Positions 57,602 through 64,000 of a stretch of 64,000 nt of DNA are shown here, in pieces. The stretch comes from a virus. Numbering within the stretch: position 1 is the stretch's first letter; each line of letters starts with the position of its first letter. Below the pieces are notes generated by a model. The model was not told where the DNA came from and ran no database searches. It saw nothing but the letters and a program-made list of their open reading frames with translations. Location of the stretch: IMG/VR virus record IMGVR_UViG_3300037451_000035, positions 1-64,000 of that record; one strand, given 5' to 3'. The position numbers and the translations under genes were made by a program.

Positions 57602-57790
57602 GGTGCTGTGCACCTTCCCTCGCGTCGTGAGATCTAGGCGTGTTGCTCCGCCGCGACCCGGCCCGCGTTGCCCCATTGCTGGGGAGCGTTGCACTTACCT
57701 TACGCCGATAGCTACCTCGGCGCCGCGAGTTCGGGGGTGCCAGATAACACCCCGCTGGGGGCCTTGCGAGCCGTACCAAGCCCTCTTGGT
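57602..57790 (-). ncRNA. Candidate structured RNA downstream of the capsid gene
   Basis: A gene-free stretch with at least five perfect hairpins: 57785-57790/57775-57780 (ACCAAG stem), 57748-57753/57734-57739 (GGGGTG stem), 57717-57722/57703-57708 (CGCCGA stem), 57680-57684/57671-57675 (CCCCA stem closed by GCAA on the - strand) and 57610-57614/57602-57606 (GGTGC stem). The GNRA-type GCAA loop supports the - strand orientation, co-directional with the late operon. No known RNA class could be assigned by eye. Confidence 0.5.
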
Positions 57791-57799
57791 GTCTCTCCC

Positions 57800-58819
57800 T
57801 TATTGATATTGCATCGATACGACGGTGAGCGCCTGCGAGCGCGGCACCCAGCCCGACGTGATTCGCATTTCCTGTAGGAAGTCGGTTGCGCCGCCAGCGA
57901 GCGGGGAAATGATCTCGCGCGGCGCGGCCATGTCGCCGTATTGCGTGATGCACGTCCGCTGCGCCGGCGTGACCGAGGCGAAGATGTTGGTGTTGATCGT
58001 CTCGCCGGCCGGCTTCTGGACTTCCGGCATGGCGATGATCACCGCGTCGGTGCCGCCCGCGCCCTTGCCGATCAGCGTATCGTCGTAGGCCCAGACCAGC
58101 GAATCGCCGTTCGCCATCAAGATTTCCTTGGTGGTGCCGGCGGTCGAAGTCGTGCCCGCGCCCGCGCGCTGGAATTGGACAAGCTGGACGACGTTGTACT
58201 CGAAGGTGCCGAGCGTGCGCTGCGGGCCCAGGATCGTGAAATCGCGCGCGAGGCCAAGCTGGTTCGTCCTCGTCTTGATCTGCATGATCTGATTCGCGAG
58301 GAAGAACGCCATTTGTCCGTTGTCGTAGGTGACGACGGTGGTGTTGCCGAAGGTGTCCGGCGGCAGATTGATCGCGGTGGCGCCCGGCGCGTTCAGCAAG
58401 CCCTCGCCGTTCTGCGGATTGAATCCGTTCAGATTGGCGTCGCGGATAAGCTGGAAATGTGCCTGCCGGCAACCGAGTCGGTAGGCTTCCGGCACCGCCA
58501 GCCCCCAGCGCGAGCCGGCCGCTACGTCGTGATGGTCCCATTCCGCGCGGACGCGCTGGAGATAGGTCGGAGTCGAGAACATCGTCGCCTGGATATCGAC
58601 GCCGGGCAATTCGTTCGCCGCCGATTGGCCCGCCGCCATCTTGGTGCGCAGATTGAGCGCCTTGGCATAGACGACCAGATCGTCCTCGGCGAGCCGGATG
58701 CGAAGCGCTCGATCGGCGAGCGTCTCCAAAAACCCCGAAGCCTGGGAGTATTGAACGTAGAACTCCGGCTCGATGAAGGACGGATTCAGTGTGATATAAG
58801 CGTGCGCCTGGAGTGACAC
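57800..58819 (-). CDS. Major capsid protein (DUF2184-like)
   Basis: 339 residues. LNPSFIEPEFYVQYSQASGF, ETLADRALRIRLAEDDLVVY, ELPGVDIQATMFSTPTYLQR, NPQNGEGLLNAPGATAINLP, MQIKTRTNQLGLARDFTILG and the C-terminal CITQYGDMAAPREIISPLAG ... MRITSGWVPRSQA match DUF2184-family capsids of HK97 fold. Length and position after decoration and protease genes agree. It builds the icosahedral shell. Confidence 0.85.
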   Translation of the reverse strand: MSLQAHAYITLNPSFIEPEFYVQYSQASGFLETLADRALRIRLAEDDLVVYAKALNLRTKMAAGQSAANELPGVDIQATMFSTPTYLQRVRAEWDHHDVAAGSRWGLAVPEAYRLGCRQAHFQLIRDANLNGFNPQNGEGLLNAPGATAINLPPDTFGNTTVVTYDNGQMAFFLANQIMQIKTRTNQLGLARDFTILGPQRTLGTFEYNVVQLVQFQRAGAGTTSTAGTTKEILMANGDSLVWAYDDTLIGKGAGGTDAVIIAMPEVQKPAGETINTNIFASVTPAQRTCITQYGDMAAPREIISPLAGGATDFLQEMRITSGWVPRSQALTVVSMQYQ

Positions 58820-58866
58820 TTGTTATGCTCCTGATATTGCAGATATTTCCCGCGTATTTAGCTGCC

Positions 58867-59742
58867 CTATATCTGCAGGACCGCAGCCGCGCCGTTATAG
58901 GCCCAAGTTGCGAAGCCAGTCACCGGATCATAGACGACGGTCTCGCAATTCGTGGATTGAACGTCGAGCACCTTGCACGGCAAGGCTTGGCTGGCCGCGC
59001 CGCCGACCGTGGCGCTGCCGCCGGTGATCGTCGAGGCGCCGACGCCGACCGGGCCTTGGAGCGTGACGCCGGTGCCGCTCGCGGTGAGCGCCGTCCAAGT
59101 GCCGTCGAGCGACGCAAATGCGCCAGTGCCGGTCAGCGCGGCGAGCGTGACCGAATCGCCTGGGCTGAAGGTGACAGGCGCCGACATGACCAGCGTAATC
59201 ACGCCGGTGGTGTTGTTGTAGGTGCCCGAGGAAACCGTCAGCGTGCCGAGGAACGGCACGAGAAGCTGATTGGTGAAATCCCACGACACTTGCGCGCCGA
59301 TGGGGCCTTGCCGGAGCGAGACCAGCGACGGGTCGGCCTCGACCACGATGCGCGCCAGCGAGCCCAGCGGATAGACGTTGACCATGCCGTAGGAGCCGAT
59401 CAGCGGCACCGGCGATTGCGGGCTGGTGATCATGGCGTAGTCCTGGTCGAAGACCGAGAAGCCAGCGAGAGCCGATGCGCCGGTCAGCGCCAAGGCGCGG
59501 CCGCAAACCGGCCCGAGGCTATAGTTCGGATTGCCGCTGCCACCGGGCACGTTCATAAAGACGCCGACGCCGCCCCACATGGGCAAGGTCTCGGTCGAGG
59601 CCAGCGTGCAGCCGCGGAGCCGGAAGCGGGTCGATGGATCGGGAAAAGCTGTGCCTTGCCGAAGGCCGTCAGCGCTGACATTGAACAGCCCGGCATTGCC
59701 CGCCGAAGTCTTGTATGGATTGAACGTGACGGTCGCTACCAT
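58867..59742 (-). CDS. Head decoration/structural protein with inserted beta module
   Basis: 291 residues. TVTFNPYKTSAGNAGLFNVS, FRLRGCTLASTETLPMWGGV, YAMITSPQSPVPLIGSYGMV, RIVVEADPSLVSLRQGPIGA and TNCETVVYDPVTGFATWAYN match a family encoded next to DUF2184 capsids. Between them, residues about 165-245 (VSSGTYNNTTGVITLVMSAP, SVTLAALTGTGAFASLDGTW) form an extra module that is also present in the sheath protein. Behind TAGGAGCGAAGCCAA. Confidence 0.75.
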   Translation of the reverse strand: MVATVTFNPYKTSAGNAGLFNVSADGLRQGTAFPDPSTRFRLRGCTLASTETLPMWGGVGVFMNVPGGSGNPNYSLGPVCGRALALTGASALAGFSVFDQDYAMITSPQSPVPLIGSYGMVNVYPLGSLARIVVEADPSLVSLRQGPIGAQVSWDFTNQLLVPFLGTLTVSSGTYNNTTGVITLVMSAPVTFSPGDSVTLAALTGTGAFASLDGTWTALTASGTGVTLQGPVGVGASTITGGSATVGGAASQALPCKVLDVQSTNCETVVYDPVTGFATWAYNGAAAVLQI

Positions 59743-59804
59743 TTGGCTTCGCTCCTAAAAAGTCGTCGGTTTTTCCCTGTTTCAGACCGCCAGCACCCGT
59801 CCGC

Positions 59805-60704
59805 TTATCGTCGGGTATTGCGCACGCTGGAATCGTCGAAGCGCCCGCTCGCATATTGCCGGGTCGGCCCGGCGAACGGATACATCCAGACGCGCGAATC
59901 GCCGCGATATTCGATAACCGTGTGGCCCGATTCCCCACGCCGTCTGATAGGAAGCAACTCACCATTCGGCGCGGTCGATGGACTTAGGGCATCCTTGCGC
60001 GCGTCTTCGAAAACCTGATCGCGCACTTCGCCGAACGAGGCATCGTCGGCAAATGCCGATGAGACGTCCTTGTCTTTCCAGCGCGGCGAATGGGATTTGA
60101 GATCGCGAACAATGCGTCGCTCGTAGATTTGGACGGTATCTCCGGCTTGCGGCCGGGGAGCGTATTTCCCAAACAGCGAATAGATTTCGTCGGCTCGCGC
60201 CTGCGAATCCTGTAGCGCGTGGAAGTCGGGATCGCCGAGGCTCTTCGGAATCAGGCCCTCCAGCCGCTTGATCTCATCGCGGAGCGAAGCGGAATCCTTT
60301 TTGGCCTTGTCCTCGCGCTCCTTGCGCTCTTTTTCTTCCTTTTCCTCCGCGTCTTTTTTGGCCTTGTCGGCCGCGGCCTTTTCGGCCTCTTCCTTCTCCT
60401 TAGCGGATTTTTCGTCCGCGTCCTTCTTGGCCGCGTCGTCCCGCTCCTTGTCCTTGCCCTCGACCGCGTCGAGGCGCTTGCCGAACGCGTCCAGCTTGGT
60501 ATGCGCGGAATCGACATGCGAGAGGATTTTGTCGAGCTTCTCGCCAACGCTGGCGTCGCCGGCATCCTTCTTCGCCGCGGCGTCATTCTCGGCTTTTTCC
60601 TTGTCCTCAGCATCCTTCTTGGCCTTGGCGTCGGCGGCGGCCTTTTCCTCGGCGTCTTTCTTCGCCTTCGCGTCGGCTGCGGCTTTCTCTTCAGCTTCAG
60701 TCAT
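59805..60704 (-). other. Internal in-frame start giving a separate scaffold product
   Basis: ATG 60704 (MTEAEEKAAADAKAKKDAEE) is preceded by GAGAGAGGATTCA, a better ribosome binding site than that of the full gene. The 299-residue product is the coiled-coil scaffold without Nudix and protease parts, an arrangement known for lambda C/Nu3. Confidence 0.6.
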
Positions 60705-61739
60705 TGAATCCTCTCTCGATTCGCTTCGGATGCCAGCGGGCTCGCCGCCCTTGTCCCAGACGCCCAACTCGCAAATGGCAATGTGGTCGACGAGGCTCGG
60801 ATCGCCTTCGAACAGAACCACTTTGCCATCGTCAAGGGTGATTTTCGTATTGACGGAGAAGTTCGCGAAGTTCACCCCAGGCGATGTTGAAAGCCCCTCC
60901 TTCGCCATCAGGTCCGCGACTTCGTCAATCCAGATTTTGACGATCGCCCAGACCTCATCGCCGGCAACATACGGCAAAAAGACCGTTCCTACAATACGCT
61001 TAGAAAATTCCTCCGCATTTAGGATCGGCGCCTCTTTCGGGTGCTTGAAGATGACGGGCAGGCCGTTGCAGCGGGCGAGAAATTCCGAGTTTAAATAAAG
61101 CGTAGGATCCCGGTGCACGAACTCTTCGTGCTTGGGCCGATAGGCGACGTTGGTGCCGGTGATGCGAATCGCGAAAAGCCAAATGTTCTCGTACTTTTGC
61201 GGGCTGGTCAGCCGGCCGTCAGCAATGGCGCGGGCGACCCCCAATTCGTTCATGTCGAGGCGGTCGAGAGCAATCCGGCACCCGGGGTGCAATGGCTCCG
61301 GCGGTGAGTCGATCGGCGCCCAGGCATAGCCATCGTGCTCGGAATTGAGGTCCGGGATAAATTCGTTCGTCACCCGCTGGATGAAGGTCGTGTAATCGAC
61401 ATCCGGCATGACGGCCGGCACCAGCGTGGGCGCGGCTTCAGCGGGCGTGGGCGGGACCGGCGAAACAGGGCGTAACTCCGGCCCCGCCGACCCAACCCCG
61501 ACGCCATAGGACGACGGGGAAGCCGTGCGAGTGTGAATGAAGCGCTTGCCTTCGGGCAGGAACCCGATCTCTTCGCGGGTCTCGCGAATGGCGGTAATCT
61601 CGGCTGTCTCGGTGGCGCCCTCCTGGGCGCCACCGGGAAAATCCCACGCACCAGGAAAATCGGGCGCGCTCTCCGTGCGGCGCAGGAATAGCGCGTTGCC
61701 GTTATTCGAGACGAACAAGATGCCTGCGGCCTTGCTCAT
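59805..61739 (-). CDS. Nudix - DUF2213 (prohead protease-like) - scaffold fusion protein
   Basis: 644 residues. Residues 1-75 carry a Nudix-like domain: FLRRTESAPDFPGAWDFPGG, then the box GATETAEITAIRETREEIGF (RExxEExG present, spacing of the first Gly slightly off). About 165-345 is DUF2213: HRDPTLYLNSEFLARCNGLP, VIFKHPKEAPILNAEEFSKR, GTVFLPYVAGDEVWAIVKIW, GLSTSPGVNFANFSV. From 346 on, Lys/Ala/Glu repeats form a long coiled-coil scaffold, ending in a mixed domain. An in-frame ATG at 60704 with a strong RBS could give a separate scaffold. Confidence 0.8.
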   Translation of the reverse strand: MSKAAGILFVSNNGNALFLRRTESAPDFPGAWDFPGGAQEGATETAEITAIRETREEIGFLPEGKRFIHTRTASPSSYGVGVGSAGPELRPVSPVPPTPAEAAPTLVPAVMPDVDYTTFIQRVTNEFIPDLNSEHDGYAWAPIDSPPEPLHPGCRIALDRLDMNELGVARAIADGRLTSPQKYENIWLFAIRITGTNVAYRPKHEEFVHRDPTLYLNSEFLARCNGLPVIFKHPKEAPILNAEEFSKRIVGTVFLPYVAGDEVWAIVKIWIDEVADLMAKEGLSTSPGVNFANFSVNTKITLDDGKVVLFEGDPSLVDHIAICELGVWDKGGEPAGIRSESREDSMTEAEEKAAADAKAKKDAEEKAAADAKAKKDAEDKEKAENDAAAKKDAGDASVGEKLDKILSHVDSAHTKLDAFGKRLDAVEGKDKERDDAAKKDADEKSAKEKEEAEKAAADKAKKDAEEKEEKERKEREDKAKKDSASLRDEIKRLEGLIPKSLGDPDFHALQDSQARADEIYSLFGKYAPRPQAGDTVQIYERRIVRDLKSHSPRWKDKDVSSAFADDASFGEVRDQVFEDARKDALSPSTAPNGELLPIRRRGESGHTVIEYRGDSRVWMYPFAGPTRQYASGRFDDSSVRNTRR

Positions 61740-62182
61740 CTAGCCGCGGCTTTCGAGTATTCCGCAGCGCGCTCGGCTCGGTTTTCAAGGTTTTCCGCTG
61801 CGTCGCACAATGCGTCCAGCTTGGCGCCAACAACGGAACGCTCATCGTCTCGCACATTCTCGGCGGCTCTTACGGTCGCCGATTTGCCAGCGGCTCGCAA
61901 TTCCCGAGCAAGCTTATTCGCTTCGTCGATATTGGAGAAATGGCGGTGCTTCTTGTCGTATAGCAAAACCCAATACCCAGCGCTCGCGTCGCCACGCTCG
62001 AGCGCCGCGCAAGTCTCCAGAATATCCTCGTCGGTGAAAGCGTCCATCCAATTCGCGGTGTCGATGCCGGTGATCGTCCCTTTGTTTTTGCTGGCATAGA
62101 GGACTTGCTTAGCCTTTTCGGGCCCGTAGGTCTTTTCCATTCCGGCGAGGATTTCGCGTCCCTTCGACGTGAGCGGCATCAT
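61736..62182 (-). CDS. Conserved small phage protein of the head region
   Basis: 148 residues. PLTSKGREILAGMEKTYGPE and KAKQVLYASKNKGTITGID is the signature of a widespread phage family (GKKIMxxM...YG...G..VFYASKNKGTI). The rest is helical (DEANKLARELRAAGKSATVR; ENLENRAERAAEYSKAA). Function unknown; commonly encoded beside protease/scaffold. ATGA overlap with the upstream gene. Confidence 0.7.
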   Translation of the reverse strand: MMPLTSKGREILAGMEKTYGPEKAKQVLYASKNKGTITGIDTANWMDAFTDEDILETCAALERGDASAGYWVLLYDKKHRHFSNIDEANKLARELRAAGKSATVRAAENVRDDERSVVGAKLDALCDAAENLENRAERAAEYSKAAAR

Positions 62183-62472
62183 TGCACCCGATTGGCTCGC
62201 ACGGCTTCGATGAAGATGCTCTCGCTGGCGCCCAGGCGCTCGGCGATTTCGGTGTCATGCTCTTGGCTGATCGTCCAGATGCCGTCCGCATCCCGGGTCA
62301 CAGTGCACTTGCCGCCGATATTGGGATTGATCGGGAAATAGAACGCGCAATCGAGATCGTCGTCGCCACGCATTGAGGCGCCGGGCGCGAAGCCGGCCTT
62401 GCGCAATCGCTTGCGGAGCGCGGCCCCGATCAGGTCTTGAAGCTCGCGGTCGCCGATCTGGAACGTGCGCAT
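62179..62472 (-). CDS. Small hypothetical protein
   Basis: 97 residues from ATG 62472 behind GGAGGCGGGG. FQIGDRELQDLIGAALRKRL, GDDDLDCAFYFPINPNIGGK and DADGIWTISQEHDTEIAERL. No recognised domain. It starts the leftward run after the short rightward gene at 62561. Confidence 0.6.
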   Translation of the reverse strand: MRTFQIGDRELQDLIGAALRKRLRKAGFAPGASMRGDDDLDCAFYFPINPNIGGKCTVTRDADGIWTISQEHDTEIAERLGASESIFIEAVRANRVQ

Positions 62473-62560
62473 CCCCGCCTCCGAGTGTGTGCTATACCAC
62501 GGCGGAACCTTGCTCGTCAGCCGGAGTTTTAGAGGCAGGGCCACAATGGCGGAGGAAGCC

Positions 62561-62809
62561 ATGTGCTTTTCATTGGCATGGGTCGAGCAGCTTTGCATCT
62601 ACCTGATTTTCGTGATCGGTATCATCGCCATTATCCGCCTGCTGGTGCCGTGGGCGCTCGCGCAATTGGGCGGTGGAGGCGGAATTATCGCCGGCATCAT
62701 CAATATCGTCTTGTGGATGGTCGTCGCGATCTTCGTCGTCTATCTGGTCTTTGCGCTGCTCGCTTGCGTGGTCGGGGGCGGCGGCCTGCCGCTCTTCCCG
62801 CATCACTAA
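62561..62809 (+). CDS. Small two-segment membrane protein on the opposite strand
   Basis: 82 residues from ATG 62561 behind a perfect GGAGGAAGCC. Two transmembrane segments: CIYLIFVIGIIAIIRLLVPW and INIVLWMVVAIFVVYLVFAL, the second followed by ACVVGGGGLP. Similar small membrane proteins occur in Hyphomicrobiales phages. It is the only rightward gene with a clear RBS in the late region and may have its own promoter in the 88-base gap. Role unknown (holin-like topology). Confidence 0.65.
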   Translation: MCFSLAWVEQLCIYLIFVIGIIAIIRLLVPWALAQLGGGGGIIAGIINIVLWMVVAIFVVYLVFALLACVVGGGGLPLFPHH

Positions 62810-63081
62810 TCCGGCAAGTGCATCGAGCAAAACCAGAACGATTCGTCCCGAATCGAAGCGCTTCCTTGCATCGAGCCAAGCACCATTTCGCGCACCGCTG
62901 GCGCACCGCATACGCAACACCGATAGATCAGCCGCCGCGGGCGCGGCGCATTGTCATTGGCGATCTCGGGGAGCCACCAGACCTTCCGATAGCCTTTGTG
63001 GAATTGCACGCCGGCGCCATAGGTCAGCGAGCCCAGCGGCAAATCGCAAATCGTGCGTGTCTCGACGCCGATCAAGTGCAT
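62806..63081 (-). CDS. Small zinc-ribbon-like protein
   Basis: 91 residues from ATG 63081. GVETRTICDLPLGSLTYGAG, KVWWLPEIANDNAPRPRRLI, then YRCCVCGAPAVREMV and FWFCSMHLPD give two Cys pairs (CCVC ... CSMH) that could bind zinc. It converges with the rightward membrane gene, the two stops overlapping by two bases. Function unknown. Confidence 0.6.
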   Translation of the reverse strand: MHLIGVETRTICDLPLGSLTYGAGVQFHKGYRKVWWLPEIANDNAPRPRRLIYRCCVCGAPAVREMVLGSMQGSASIRDESFWFCSMHLPD

Positions 63082-63083
63082 CG

Positions 63084-64000
63084 TTAAGCCTCTTCCAATT
63101 GCGCCCGCAACCGCGCCAGCCGCATCGCCATTGCCTGATAGCCGACGGCCGGGCGGGGAATTTCCTCGAGCGCGTCGGCGCGCGCGGCCTCGAAGCGCTC
63201 GCAATGGCCGGCGCGCTGAATAGGCCCAATCACCAGCGTGCACGCGTGGCCGCCCGGCGCATTGGCGTCGGTGCGCACAAACATCGAACACTTCTGGCAT
63301 TGGGTGGAGAGATCGCCCCAGAACTCGACGTATTCGACTTCGCCTTTGGACATGGTGGCGGCATCCTTTCGCGCGCTGTCCGCCCGGCCTTTGCGCGCGG
63401 CGCGGACCTCTTCCATTCCTTGCACTGAGGCCAGCGCCTTCTTGCCTTTCGCCGTCAGCATGTCCTCGGGCAAGTCTCTCAAATTGTATTTGTAGATGTA
63501 ATAGCAGTTGTGGGATAGGATGCCGTCAGCGACGTACCACCCTTCCTCAGTTTCGAGATTATAGACATGCCCCGCAAAAAAATTCCGCTGAATGTCTACG
63601 ACCTTGCCGAATCGTACCGTAGCGGCGTCGATGCCATGGTGCTTGCAGAGCAATTCCAAATTTCCGACGCTACTATTCGTAGGCGTCTTCGAGAGGCGGG
63701 AGTCGCAATCCGCAACAAATCCGAAGCCAAGATCAATCTCGGCGACACGGTTGATCTTCCCGATGGCGAGATCATCGCGGCTTATCTCAGCGGAACTAGT
63801 CCTGATGTTCTCGCTGCCGATTACGGCACTTGCGCAGACACCATTCGACGTCGCGTAGAGCGAGCCGGAGTGACATTGCGCGACGGTTCGGCAGCTCAAC
63901 GACTTCGCATTCTCAACGAGACCACAGATATCAAAGTTGCGAGAGCAAAACGCATGAGCGCTCTCCATCGCGGCAAGCCAAAGTCGGACGCTATGCTTGA
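63084..64000 (-). CDS. Phage head-region protein interrupted by an intein (C-terminal part only)
   Basis: The leftward frame enters from beyond the right edge. Its intein C-terminal blocks are clear: VVDIQRNFFAGHVYNLETEE, GWYVADGILSHN followed by Cys (+1 extein residue; splice point between codons 63507-63509 and 63504-63506). The downstream extein (CYYIYKYNLRDLPEDMLTAK, then CQKCSMFVRTDAN, GHCERFEAARADALEE) has a zinc-type Cys set and is a conserved phage protein near portal/head genes. The frame rightward of about 63640 is open but poor, and is antisense to a better gene. Confidence 0.7.
   Translation of the reverse strand, partial: KHSVRLWLAAMESAHAFCSRNFDICGLVENAKSLSCRTVAQCHSGSLYATSNGVCASAVIGSENIRTSSAEISRDDLAIGKINRVAEIDLGFGFVADCDSRLSKTPTNSSVGNLELLCKHHGIDAATVRFGKVVDIQRNFFAGHVYNLETEEGWYVADGILSHNCYYIYKYNLRDLPEDMLTAKGKKALASVQGMEEVRAARKGRADSARKDAATMSKGEVEYVEFWGDLSTQCQKCSMFVRTDANAPGGHACTLVIGPIQRAGHCERFEAARADALEEIPRPAVGYQAMAMRLARLRAQLEEA
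63567..64000 (+). CDS. Helix-turn-helix homing-type protein inside the intein, antisense (partial)
   Basis: Open from ATG 63567 to the window end, at least 144 codons. Two helix-turn-helix repeats are visible: YRSGVDAMVLAEQFQISDAT followed by IRRRLREAGVAIRN, and YLSGTSPDVLAADYGTCADT followed by IRRRVERAGVTLRDG. A basic segment follows (KVARAKRMSALHRGKPKSD). Such repeats are DNA-binding parts of homing endonucleases and resolvases; the nuclease would lie beyond the edge. The first 16-25 codons are antisense to the intein's C-terminal blocks. Confidence 0.6.
   Translation, partial: MPRKKIPLNVYDLAESYRSGVDAMVLAEQFQISDATIRRRLREAGVAIRNKSEAKINLGDTVDLPDGEIIAAYLSGTSPDVLAADYGTCADTIRRRVERAGVTLRDGSAAQRLRILNETTDIKVARAKRMSALHRGKPKSDAML

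Noticed and set aside
57721-57790. tRNA-like fold near GAGTTCGGGGG
   Set aside because: No acceptor stem or anticodon arm of proper spacing could be drawn; kept as part of the candidate structured RNA.
62570-62920. Leftward frame opposite the small membrane protein
   Set aside because: Asp/Gln-rich antisense of transmembrane codons; the + strand frame has a perfect RBS and membrane segments.

Overview
The window is a continuous piece of a tailed-phage (or prophage) genome of the myovirus type. It is GC-rich, densely packed and mostly joined by 1-4 base stop/start overlaps. No integrase, rRNA, tRNA, CRISPR array or host housekeeping gene is visible, so lytic and prophage states cannot be told apart. 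Family resemblances (an Omp25-like 'ADMAVKA' outer-membrane barrel, a TIGR02594-like CHAP protein, a DUF2184-type capsid) point to an alphaproteobacterial host, probably Hyphomicrobiales. That host call is inference.

Left arm, 1-25.16 kb, + strand apart from 10.08-11.0 kb: DNA metabolism and many small early genes. It holds a RuvC-like resolvase, two ParB-like proteins, three DNA methyltransferases (one carrying an apparent frameshift), a recombination set (coiled-coil protein, HIRAN protein, ERF annealing protein, YqaJ exonuclease), an HNH homing endonuclease and a HerA-type ATPase. A short leftward cluster (10.08-10.995 kb) with a possible regulator lies divergent to the recombination operon. 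The arm carries mobile DNA: an IS1595-type transposase at 6.2 kb, a 110-bp miniature derivative at 5.9 kb, and a 2.25-kb IS1595-type unit at 21.4-23.6 kb that carries a NADAR-domain gene. Broken phage genes sit at the insertion edges. The arm ends in a 115-bp array of GGTNN pentamers placed between the two converging transcription units.

Right arm, 25.29-64 kb, - strand, so transcribed right to left: the late operon. From right to left it has an intein-split head protein, a Nudix-DUF2213 protease-scaffold fusion, a decoration protein, the DUF2184 major capsid protein, a gene-free stretch folding into several hairpins (candidate structured RNA), neck/tail-completion genes, a GIY-YIG homing endonuclease, a glycosyltransferase/methyltransferase cassette, tail sheath and tube, a second GIY-YIG endonuclease, tail assembly chaperones with a U7/U8 -1 frameshift signal, a short tape measure with a transglycosylase domain, baseplate hub, spike, gp25-like and J-like proteins, tail-fibre-type proteins (two with signal peptides), and a lysis block (amidase endolysin, holin-like protein, membrane and coiled-coil proteins, a beta-barrel outer-membrane protein, a CHAP-like protein).

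Terminase, portal and DNA polymerase are not seen and probably lie outside the window. The most unusual items are the intein whose interior carries an antisense helix-turn-helix gene (right end), the capsid-downstream structured RNA, the late glycosylation cassette, beta-sandwich-like modules shared between head and tail proteins, the IS unit with NADAR cargo, and the GGTNN array.
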